Shown one piece after another: positions 32,781-41,240 of a DNA stretch of 64,000 nt. Position numbers and translations under genes: made by a program. Below the pieces are notes generated by a model. It did not search any database. It worked only from the letters and a program-made list of their open reading frames with translations, and had not been told where the DNA came from. The DNA is from CAZIKF01 sp964539825 (GTDB lineage: Bacteria > Muiribacteriota > UBA6191): NCBI GenBank assembly GCA_964539825.1, contig CAZIKF010000025.1, forward strand, positions 1-64,000. The letters are read 5' to 3'. Numbering within the stretch: position 1 is the first letter of the stretch; every line of letters starts with the position of its first letter.

Positions 32781-34644
32781 TATACTTATCTCCAGGAATT
32801 TTTACTGGAAACTCCAGGAGTTGCTGCGCGTAAGATTTACCCTGGGGATCAATTCTCAAGGAACTCAGTCCACCCCCGCCCAGGCTATATTCCAGCACAA
32901 AGTTCAAGGCATTAAGACCGGGCCAATCATACTGAATTACGCGCCCTTCCTCTCCATCAAAGATCTGGCTGAACCATTCATAAACCGCGCGAGCAGTGAG
33001 TTGGCTCTTTATTAAGGGGAAAAATTCCTGCCCCCTTGCAATGACTCCTATATTACAATGCTCACCCTTATCTCCGCTGCGGGCAAAAGCAATGGCCTCC
33101 AGGGGCACCACCTCTCCTTCAGGATCAGATTCTAAAGACCTGGTTTGGGTTACAGCTGGGAATTTAACAGGAGCGTAAATTCTGCTGGGAGTTCCACTGG
33201 CCTGAACACAGAATTCCTCGTCTGGAAATGGCTTTAATTGCTGAATAATCTCTGAGTCACCTCGCTCTCCAGAAAGGGGGACAGAATGCTTTAAATCATG
33301 GGTCCATTCGATTGTTTCCCACGATACACAATCTCTATTGAGAAGATGTGAGACCAGTTTTAACCTCGGTGAAATACTCGGTCTTCCCCCCAGGAGATTG
33401 GTGATTCCAGGAGCCATGGAAGTAGCTGCTGGAGCGATCTCACCTGAAAAGATCTTAAGCACGTCTCGATTTTTATGAGCAACTATTATCCTGAGCAGGA
33501 CTTCTCGTGAACCAAGGGCCTCGTGTGATGCCTTTGGACCATAAATGGATTCGCATCCCAGGGGCTCATAAATAAATTCTTTGATTTCTTCAAGATCTCT
33601 TTCTCTGAGAAGAGAATTCACCCGTTTGATGATAGCGTCAGCAATCAACTTCGCCTTATCAAGAGAGCGAGGACCAATCACCGAGAGTAAGGCCTGCGCT
33701 CGATATCCATCGATTATCGTGGAACAGACTTTTAAGCTGGGTGGCGCGCCTAATCCTCTGGAGCCCTGGACACTGACTTGATTTTCTCCTATCTGTTTGA
33801 GTTGGACCGGGGTAAAGTCACAAACTACATCGGGTAAATAATATCGAGACGGATCTCCAATTTCATAAACAATCTGCTCAGCTACCGTAGCAACATCAAC
33901 CCTGCCTCCGGTATGCGGCGCTTTGGACACCAAAAAGCTGCCGTTCGCACTGAACTCCACCAGGGGAAATCCCATATTCTCAAATCCCTCAACACTCTCC
34001 CAGTCAGTAAAATTACCTCCTGTGCACTGGGATCCACATTCCAGTATATGTCCAGCCAGGCTTGCCTGAGCCAACTTGTCATAATCCCCTGCTCCCCAGG
34101 AGAATTCATGGGCAAGAGGGGCTGATATCAAAGCACTGTCCACTACACGACCAGTGATCACGATTTGGGCACCCATCTCCAGCGCGCGTCGTATTCCCTG
34201 CACCCCGAGGTATACGTGGGAACTAATGGCCCTGGAGGAATCGGGCAGCTTAAGTTCAGCTGCCTGACCTACAAGGTTATCACCGCAGACGACGGCGATC
34301 TTCAGGTCCAAATCCATCTCCTCACACAGCTCCCCCAGTGCCGCTGCGCATCCAAAGGGATTTAATCCGCCGGCATTACTGATAATCCTGGTTTTCTTCT
34401 GTGCTAATTCAGCCAGGCAAGGTTTCAGAGCAGAGATGAAATCAGGAATGAAACCAGCATTGGGATTCTTCTTTTTGCTAAGAGCTAACAACCCCATGGT
34501 CACTTCAGATAAGAAGTCATAAACAAGATAATCCAGTCGCTCACAGTGTAAAAACTGCCTGGTGGCTTCCGGTGTATCACCCCAGAAAGCACTAGCGCAT
34601 CCAATTACTACAGAACGCTCTCTACTCTCACCCACCTCGCACAC
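32737..34644 (-). CDS. AtuA-family protein (DUF1446)
   Basis: A 635-residue protein of the acyclic-terpene-utilisation AtuA family. The DUF1446 domain starts VVIGCASAFWGDTPEA and contains LDYLVYDFLSEVTMGLLAL, FIPDFISALKP, RIISNAGGLNPFGCA, VVCGDNLVG, YLGVQGIRRALEMGAQIVITGRVVDSA and HILECGSQCTGGNFTDW. The C-terminal third (GDKGEHCNIGVIARG) is the other conserved AtuA domain. The biochemical role is not established; the gene is commonly found beside methylcrotonyl- or geranyl-CoA carboxylase genes, as here. The GTG at 34644 lies almost on the AAGGAAGG ribosome site, so the GTG at 34635 may be the true start. First gene of the operon. Confidence 0.92.
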   Translation of the reverse strand: MCEVGESRERSVVIGCASAFWGDTPEATRQFLHCERLDYLVYDFLSEVTMGLLALSKKKNPNAGFIPDFISALKPCLAELAQKKTRIISNAGGLNPFGCAAALGELCEEMDLDLKIAVVCGDNLVGQAAELKLPDSSRAISSHVYLGVQGIRRALEMGAQIVITGRVVDSALISAPLAHEFSWGAGDYDKLAQASLAGHILECGSQCTGGNFTDWESVEGFENMGFPLVEFSANGSFLVSKAPHTGGRVDVATVAEQIVYEIGDPSRYYLPDVVCDFTPVQLKQIGENQVSVQGSRGLGAPPSLKVCSTIIDGYRAQALLSVIGPRSLDKAKLIADAIIKRVNSLLRERDLEEIKEFIYEPLGCESIYGPKASHEALGSREVLLRIIVAHKNRDVLKIFSGEIAPAATSMAPGITNLLGGRPSISPRLKLVSHLLNRDCVSWETIEWTHDLKHSVPLSGERGDSEIIQQLKPFPDEEFCVQASGTPSRIYAPVKFPAVTQTRSLESDPEGEVVPLEAIAFARSGDKGEHCNIGVIARGQEFFPLIKSQLTARAVYEWFSQIFDGEEGRVIQYDWPGLNALNFVLEYSLGGGGLSSLRIDPQGKSYAQQLLEFPVKIPGDKYSEFQNLGLFASKYE

Positions 34645-34709
34645 CCTTCCTTCTTTCTAACAATTTGATCGAGAAAACGGGTTTCTCCACTTGCTCTGAC
34701 CGGGTCTTT

Positions 34710-35834
34710 CTATTTCCCTGGCTCCACCTTGATGTTTGCTTCACCTGTTTCTCGGGCTGTAGTCCCTGAAGAGAGTCCCTTTTTACCCTGGGCCTCATAA
34801 AGCACCTCAAGATATTCTTCAAATGGACCTAATCCAGCCTCTTTTCGACGCTCATCCACCTCTTCAAATTTTTCAATGGGAAGAGGCACAATATTACCCT
34901 TGGGATCAACTTGATACTGTGTCCCATAGAGCTGACGTTCCCCCTCTAAAACCCGGATTCGATCTACCAGGTAAGCAATTTCAGAGGGTTCAGTATCCTT
35001 GTCACTTTGCAAAAGCTCCAATGCCTTTATTTGAAATTCACGGTCAAAGTCTGCCTGGAGAGCCAAAAGCCAACTAGCATGAGATGCGCGAGCTCCGACC
35101 TTTGATGCACTTGGCCACCCAATCGCGTTAATGACTCTCTTCAATGTACCCAGGTGGGCTTTGGACTGCTCGGGATCAGGAGATCGTTTTCCCTGTTTTA
35201 TTTCACTCTCAATTGCCGCGATTCGGACTAGTTCAGCGGCAATGGCGATAGTCTGCTTTTTTGCATTTAATCGTGAGATCCAATCGGGAAGAGAAAAAAT
35301 CTCTGGTTTCGGCCTTTGTTCTCCCTGAACCAGAAGCCTTCCCCGTAAAGCCGCCTGATCAAACCTGAGCCCAAAATACCCGAGGGTATTCTGCAGCTCG
35401 GTAAGTACTCCGTCCAGAATCTCAAATACTGTATTTTCCTCAATGGAAAGATTCTTCGAGGGAAGCAATATAAGGCTTAGTTCAAGACCTTCTTCATCCA
35501 CAGTTCCTGGATGAAGTACAGTCTTTACTCCCAGGGCTTTTCCAGCCAGGTAATTTGAAAGCGTTCGATGAGTGCAATAACGAGCAAGGTTGGTCTGAAT
35601 GAGATTTCTTAGAATTCCCTGGTGAAGACTCCTCAGGGAGAGAGACTGCGCTTCTGATAAGGACCGAATCAAGGTATCTGCTGAACCTTCTGGTGAGACA
35701 CCCTGAGTTGAAACAATTAAAACCAAGAATAATGCAAGATAGTACCTTGGAATTATTACTTCTGAATTCTGAAATTTTTTAAGAATTTTCATAAGCCCAC
35801 TCAGCCCTCTCCATAGCTCAATAACCATCTTCAA
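34710..35834 (-). CDS. Membrane-anchored DUF6624-like protein
   Basis: A 374-residue protein with one N-terminal hydrophobic segment (YYLALFLVLIVSTQG), probably a signal anchor or signal peptide. From about residue 200 to 345 the layout of conserved segments (VRIAAIESEIKQG, VINAIGWPSASKVGARASHASWLLALQAD, YLVDRIRVLEGERQLYGTQ, EKFEEVDERRKEAGLGPFEEYLE) resembles DUF6624, a family without known activity. The middle (80-200) is unrecognised. The start overlaps the end of the giant gene upstream by 17 bases (TTG at 35834; a shorter ATG start at 35792 is also possible), so it is probably cotranscribed with it and belongs to the same unknown pathway. Confidence 0.72.
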   Translation of the reverse strand: MKMVIELWRGLSGLMKILKKFQNSEVIIPRYYLALFLVLIVSTQGVSPEGSADTLIRSLSEAQSLSLRSLHQGILRNLIQTNLARYCTHRTLSNYLAGKALGVKTVLHPGTVDEEGLELSLILLPSKNLSIEENTVFEILDGVLTELQNTLGYFGLRFDQAALRGRLLVQGEQRPKPEIFSLPDWISRLNAKKQTIAIAAELVRIAAIESEIKQGKRSPDPEQSKAHLGTLKRVINAIGWPSASKVGARASHASWLLALQADFDREFQIKALELLQSDKDTEPSEIAYLVDRIRVLEGERQLYGTQYQVDPKGNIVPLPIEKFEEVDERRKEAGLGPFEEYLEVLYEAQGKKGLSSGTTARETGEANIKVEPGK

Positions 35835-38800
35835 TGAACACTCCGCGCTCCTTCATAAACTTTAGAGTCCGGATTGCTCTCTGGTCTTTTTGTAAAGCCG
35901 CCTTACGATACCATTGAATAGCGCTTTCCTCGCTTTTTTGAATACCTTTTCCAAATTCATACATCATGCCCAGGTTTGTCTGTGCCGCCGCGTGCCCTTG
36001 AATAGCCGCCTTTTCATACCAGGAAGTTGCCTGGGAATAATCTCGATTCACTCCCCGGCCAAGCTCATATAGGGTTCCCAGAGAAACTTGCGCTTCAGCA
36101 TGATCCTGGATGGCTGCCTTGCGATACCACTCTACAGCCTTAGCCTCATCCTTGATCACTCCAACCCCCTTCTCCAACACCTTACCCAAGTTAGTCTGGG
36201 CTGAAGAGTAACCGGTGTTGGCTGCCATTTGAAACCATTGAAAAGCTTCTTCAGAATTACGATCTATACCCATTCCTCTAAGATAGGCCATCCCCAGTCG
36301 GTTTTGCCCCTCAGGATTCCCTGACTGAGCAGATTTCTGGAACCAGGAGTAGGCTTCTTCAGGATTGGACTTCGTTTCCCACTCTCCCTTTTCCAACATT
36401 ACCCCAATCACGCATTGGGCTGTGGCATCCCCTTTTTCCGCTTCTTCCAAAAACCAAGTTTTTAGGGCGACACCAGCACCCGGACCCGAAGTTTTGGGAG
36501 ATCCTCTGGCGATCAGGCAACCCGGAAACTCTACTCCATTCCTCATGGATTGTTCAAACCAGTCAACAGCCTTTGTCCAGGATTTTTCAACCCCTATGCC
36601 ATGCCCGTATAGAACACCAAGGTGAACCTGAGAAGAAGTATCTCCCCGTCTTCCTGCCTGAGCGAACCAGGAAACTGCTCTGGAAGAATTCACCTCAACA
36701 CCGTTTCCCAGAAAATATCGCTCTCCAAGGATGATCTGTGACAGAAGATAGCCAGATTCAGCCGAATGCTCATACCAGTAGATAGGATTTGAGGGCTTCA
36801 GGTCCGAATCGGGATAAACGTCGAGAACTTTTCCCACCAGGTACTGAGCCTGGGGATAGCCTAATTCGGCAGCCTTCAAATACCACTTCAATGCCTTGGA
36901 CACATCCTTGAATACTGCCATTCCCTGTTCATGAAGCTGTCCAATCCTGGTCATTGCTTCCAAATCACCCTGCTCTGCGGCGGCTTCCAGCCACTTCCAG
37001 GCCCTGTCCAGATCTCCTCTTCCCCGGGGAGAATTAAGGTAAAGAAAAGCCAGGGTCCTCTGTGCCAATGACAATCCTCTTTCCGCCGCACGGGTTAAAA
37101 GCTCCCTGGCCCGGTTCGCATTCTTTGAAAAGCGGATCCCTTCCATGAAATGGTATCCCAGGCATACCTGGGCCATGGGATTATCTTTGTCTGACTGCGC
37201 TATCATCCACTCTTCGGAAAGATAACCATATCTTAACGCATTCAAATTCTGCCTGGCGGCAGCTAAAACTATTTCGAGATCCCGCCTGGCTTTTCTCGGG
37301 GCAAATCTGAGCCCTTCTCCGTTTGAGTTCACCGCTGTCAAAATCAGGTCCCGATCAGAGCGTAGATCAACCGGGACAAATTCAAGGGATAAGCCATTCT
37401 GCTCAAGGGCTGTCAACAAAAGCTGCCTATCCTTTCTTAACTCCTCATCGACAAACTCCAATGCCAATCCTTGCTTCTCAAGGATCTTCGCAACCACGCG
37501 CCGATCCCTCCATAGTGACGAGTCCATCGAGAGAAATGCCCTGAAATTCTGCTCAATAGCCACAAGGACAACATCTGGTTCCCGACGAAACTTTTCGCTA
37601 AGATTCTCTAGCTGGAGACCATCCATCCTTAGCATTTGAATGGCCAGGTCCCGATGTTCATACAAATCAGGATCCAAAAAAATCCAGGCCGAAGGGTCAT
37701 TCTGAAGAGCAAGAGACGCTATGGATCGGTCTTTCTTATATCTTTCCGTCGCAAACTGCAGAGCCTTACCATTTTGCATGATCGCTACCTTTACGAGCCG
37801 ATCCTCATCCCGTAGATCTTTGTCCAGGTACTCTAATAGGAGACCGTCTTTGGTAAGTAGGTGCATACAGATTTCACGATCTTTCCAAAATTCAGGATCC
37901 ATAAACTGATATGCCTGGTAGTTTTGAATCGCTGCCTTAAGAACCAGGGATCTCTTCTTTTTGAGATTTTCTGAAGCATGTTTCAGCAGCATGCCATCAT
38001 GTTCCACCAGTTTTGATACGATTACCCCATCTCGGTAGAAAATGGGATCCATGAACCGGTAAGCATTGTAGTCCTGGTTAATGGCCATCATAACCAATCT
38101 CTTGTCACGACGAAGTTCAGGAGCAGCATACTGAAGAAACATTCCATTCATGGAAACGCCTCTTACAAGAGTCTCCCGATCCAGGCGGGCTAAGGCTGGT
38201 GAAAATGCCAGGATGCCCCCATCGATTCCCGCCAACTCTCTAATGATTTCAATATCAAAGATCTCTGGAACTTTTTTTTCTGTGCGAATCCACTGAAGCG
38301 CATCTTCAAAGCGAAAGGGAAAGGCACAGATTAAATCCTTAGCTCGATTAAGGGCCACTGCACCAAAGTTTTTGCAATACACTTCCAGTTCCTGCCCATA
38401 GCGCAAGGGATCAACTCTCTGCCAACGGGTTAGAAGCTGCCAGCCCAAAAATTCAATCACATCATCCCTGAATCCATCTTTCTTAATAAAAGACGGTAGT
38501 AGAAATTCAGAGGATTCAGGACTTGGAAGAGCTCTGGTCGTGGGACCTACAGCCGCAGCACTAGATTTTCTCCTTACAGCTTCTTCAAATTCCTCCCAGG
38601 TAACGGAATTTTTGTGCCAGAAAACAATTTCTTTCTTCTCTAAATCAATTGATTTTGAATAACTAACTCCCTCCTGCCTGTGTGTCCAGTGATTGCCAGT
38701 GGTAACCAGGTTCTTAACCGCAGTATCGAGGTATTTTGTTGAGGCTGGAGACTCGACCGGGGTGTATCCTGGATGAGCAAAGACAATAGCGAACTGCCAG

Positions 38801-41163
38801 AGTACCCATAAAGATGCCAGAACACCTAACTGGTTCAGGGGAATTTTGGATCGGTTTGGTTCCTTAAATGTCGTGATTTCCCCAGGTAAAGAGGCTGCTT
38901 CACATGCCTTTTGGAGCTCCGACACGGATTCATGTATGTCAAAGTTATAGGTGCTCACCCTTAGCCTGGTTCCGCCCGGTATCTCCATCAAGGAGATTTT
39001 AAATGCCGTGGTGAGATTAATGACGTCATAGTACAAAGTCATTCCAAGGACTTTACGGGTGAGAACCACATATTCGTCATTGTAGAAAAGGTGCAGCTTA
39101 TTTCTTGAACGGGTCATCTCCTTTCCAAGGTAAAGAGCCTTTAATCCCTGGGGTAAGTCCGTGACCCGGCTCTTTGAGTCAGGCAAATTATTCAAAGAAG
39201 AGACCTGGGCGACAATCTGCTTCTTTTCGGGAGGATACTTGGTCCTCACAAAAAGAAGATAGAAAGTAAGCAGGCCACAAAGTGAAGGTAGTACTCCAGC
39301 GTAAGAATAGACCGCGTAATGACGAAAGAGGTAAGCCCCGGCGAGAAACAAGAGTCCAGGTTTGATGATATTAGCGGTAAATGGAAAACTCAAAAATCGA
39401 GTTGTCATGATTTTTAGCGCAATCCAGGGAAAGGCATAAAATGCCACAAGTGCAGCTAAAAAAGCCGTGAAGCTAACCGCGTATGCCTCAATACTTGCTT
39501 CAGCTGAATAGCTTATATACATCGCGAAAAAAGCGATCGCCACCAGAATAGCTGGAATACTGAACAGTATAGAAGAGCTGATATGGGCTATTCCCGTGGC
39601 TGCCTGCCCCAGGCGCACTCCAAGCATATTGATAGGTAAAGATTGTCTGGCGCTGCCGGAAAAATAGCGTTTTCCAAAGAGATATCCATCGGCCACACCA
39701 TAGAGAGGCAGCAGACAATGAAATCCTCTCAACCGATCAAAACCGTAAATATAGGTGAAATTTGGAACAAACGGCAAATGTCGAACCAGGGATATATAGG
39801 TGTAGTCATTGTCATCCTGGTAAAGAAAGAGCGGTTTATCTGATTCATTCACGGCAAGGTGATAGATTCTTCCAAAATTACAGATTTTCACAAAATGTGG
39901 ATATGCCTCTGTGTAGGAAAGAACGTCGGATTGAAAACTCGCAAAGAGCATTAATCCGTTGATGTATGCCACAGGTACGAGTGCTATGACGAGAAAGAAA
40001 AAGGGCATCACCTTACCCAGGTGTTCGAGGAAGATGCTTGGATCCGGAAGTCCAGCTACAATCCCTACCAAAATACCCTTCACCGCTGGACCTATATAAC
40101 CAATATTATAAAAACAAATGGAGAGTACCAACACTGAGGCCAGTAGTTGAATGAGCATGATTGTTCTTCCGTAATAACGGAAATAAATATCTTCGAAGAC
40201 TCTCGAACGAAGAACCCCCAAGAACTTCGCACATTCCAGGTCCTCCCCACAGCTTTCCAAAAGATGTGACGCGAAAACCATTTGAAAACGGCTTTCCCAT
40301 GCCCTGGCAAGATCCCTGAGGGATTGCTGCTTAGCCAGGTCGTCGAGGTTCTCATGTTCCGGTAAGCCAAGCCAATGTTCAAAACATTCCTCGGCTGTCT
40401 TAGCGCGGCAATCTAAAAAAAAGCCTTCATAATCGATGAGGTTCTGTGAAGTCCCTGACTTCTTAGCCTTTTCCAGGAATTCCCGAGCTAATTTCTCTTC
40501 GTCCATTTCAGCGCATACACGTTCTAAGAGAATGTACCTGAGGTCATAATCAAGAGGAGTCGAATAATCAAGCAGGAGTCGTTTCGCATCGCTCAGTGCG
40601 CCCATTTCTCTGAACTTAAGAACCTTTTGAACCGCCTTTTTTGAGACTCCTCCTACACCGAAATCAATAGTGGAGATCCAATCGGTACTCCATTTTTGAA
40701 GAGAAGGTTCCCCTGTGGTCTCCCCGGGGGTCACCGGGTCAATTTCCTGGGCTTCCCGCGCGACATTTTGCGGAGATTTTGATGGTGCCTTCTCGTCTAA
40801 GATCTTTGGTTTGGCAGCAGGGAGCGTGGACTGAAAAAGTTTAGAATCCACTCCAAGAATCCGGCCAACTCTCTCAAGAATCCCTTTAATGACTTTTGGC
40901 TCAAACCCCTTTTCAGTCAGGGATTCATGCAGACTGCTAAAGTACCTCGCCATATCCAGGGCGCCTTCACGTTCATTTCCCTTGATCTGCCTGAGAACTT
41001 GCTGGTGGATTTGGGTAACTTTCGATTTTTCCACCTTGAGAGCACTAAAAAGTTTTTGGAAAACCTCCTTTTCAGCCGGTTCAATCTTGCCGTCTCGCAA
41101 GATTTCTTCAAGGAGGGTTTTTAGAATGATCTCAGCAATTTCATTGCGGGTGTTCTCATCCAT
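35818..41163 (-). CDS. Giant TerB-like / membrane / DUF4116 / Sel1 protein
   Basis: A 1,781-residue multi-domain protein. A TerB-like helical segment (about 1-65: LEEILRDGKIEPAEKEVFQKLF) is followed by an uncharacterised soluble region. A polytopic membrane domain of about six helices spans roughly 335-640, a soluble region follows, then a single helix at about 780-800. About twelve DUF4116-type repeats of 24 residues (for example LVMMAINQDYNAYRFMDPIF) fill about 1000-1320, and about twelve Sel1 repeats of 36 residues (AQTNLGKVLEKGVGV...AVEWYRKAA) fill about 1325-1775, one of them degenerate. I know no protein with this architecture. The ATG at 41163 has GAGGA six bases upstream. It looks like a membrane hub with two protein-binding solenoids on one side. 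Function unknown. Confidence 0.85.
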   Translation of the reverse strand: MDENTRNEIAEIILKTLLEEILRDGKIEPAEKEVFQKLFSALKVEKSKVTQIHQQVLRQIKGNEREGALDMARYFSSLHESLTEKGFEPKVIKGILERVGRILGVDSKLFQSTLPAAKPKILDEKAPSKSPQNVAREAQEIDPVTPGETTGEPSLQKWSTDWISTIDFGVGGVSKKAVQKVLKFREMGALSDAKRLLLDYSTPLDYDLRYILLERVCAEMDEEKLAREFLEKAKKSGTSQNLIDYEGFFLDCRAKTAEECFEHWLGLPEHENLDDLAKQQSLRDLARAWESRFQMVFASHLLESCGEDLECAKFLGVLRSRVFEDIYFRYYGRTIMLIQLLASVLVLSICFYNIGYIGPAVKGILVGIVAGLPDPSIFLEHLGKVMPFFFLVIALVPVAYINGLMLFASFQSDVLSYTEAYPHFVKICNFGRIYHLAVNESDKPLFLYQDDNDYTYISLVRHLPFVPNFTYIYGFDRLRGFHCLLPLYGVADGYLFGKRYFSGSARQSLPINMLGVRLGQAATGIAHISSSILFSIPAILVAIAFFAMYISYSAEASIEAYAVSFTAFLAALVAFYAFPWIALKIMTTRFLSFPFTANIIKPGLLFLAGAYLFRHYAVYSYAGVLPSLCGLLTFYLLFVRTKYPPEKKQIVAQVSSLNNLPDSKSRVTDLPQGLKALYLGKEMTRSRNKLHLFYNDEYVVLTRKVLGMTLYYDVINLTTAFKISLMEIPGGTRLRVSTYNFDIHESVSELQKACEAASLPGEITTFKEPNRSKIPLNQLGVLASLWVLWQFAIVFAHPGYTPVESPASTKYLDTAVKNLVTTGNHWTHRQEGVSYSKSIDLEKKEIVFWHKNSVTWEEFEEAVRRKSSAAAVGPTTRALPSPESSEFLLPSFIKKDGFRDDVIEFLGWQLLTRWQRVDPLRYGQELEVYCKNFGAVALNRAKDLICAFPFRFEDALQWIRTEKKVPEIFDIEIIRELAGIDGGILAFSPALARLDRETLVRGVSMNGMFLQYAAPELRRDKRLVMMAINQDYNAYRFMDPIFYRDGVIVSKLVEHDGMLLKHASENLKKKRSLVLKAAIQNYQAYQFMDPEFWKDREICMHLLTKDGLLLEYLDKDLRDEDRLVKVAIMQNGKALQFATERYKKDRSIASLALQNDPSAWIFLDPDLYEHRDLAIQMLRMDGLQLENLSEKFRREPDVVLVAIEQNFRAFLSMDSSLWRDRRVVAKILEKQGLALEFVDEELRKDRQLLLTALEQNGLSLEFVPVDLRSDRDLILTAVNSNGEGLRFAPRKARRDLEIVLAAARQNLNALRYGYLSEEWMIAQSDKDNPMAQVCLGYHFMEGIRFSKNANRARELLTRAAERGLSLAQRTLAFLYLNSPRGRGDLDRAWKWLEAAAEQGDLEAMTRIGQLHEQGMAVFKDVSKALKWYLKAAELGYPQAQYLVGKVLDVYPDSDLKPSNPIYWYEHSAESGYLLSQIILGERYFLGNGVEVNSSRAVSWFAQAGRRGDTSSQVHLGVLYGHGIGVEKSWTKAVDWFEQSMRNGVEFPGCLIARGSPKTSGPGAGVALKTWFLEEAEKGDATAQCVIGVMLEKGEWETKSNPEEAYSWFQKSAQSGNPEGQNRLGMAYLRGMGIDRNSEEAFQWFQMAANTGYSSAQTNLGKVLEKGVGVIKDEAKAVEWYRKAAIQDHAEAQVSLGTLYELGRGVNRDYSQATSWYEKAAIQGHAAAQTNLGMMYEFGKGIQKSEESAIQWYRKAALQKDQRAIRTLKFMKERGVFIEDGY

Positions 41164-41240
41164 CACTCTTCCTCAAATGTTGGAATCTGACCCATGGAGT
41201 GTTGTATGAATTCACCCGCATATACAGTGTGGGTGAGCCT

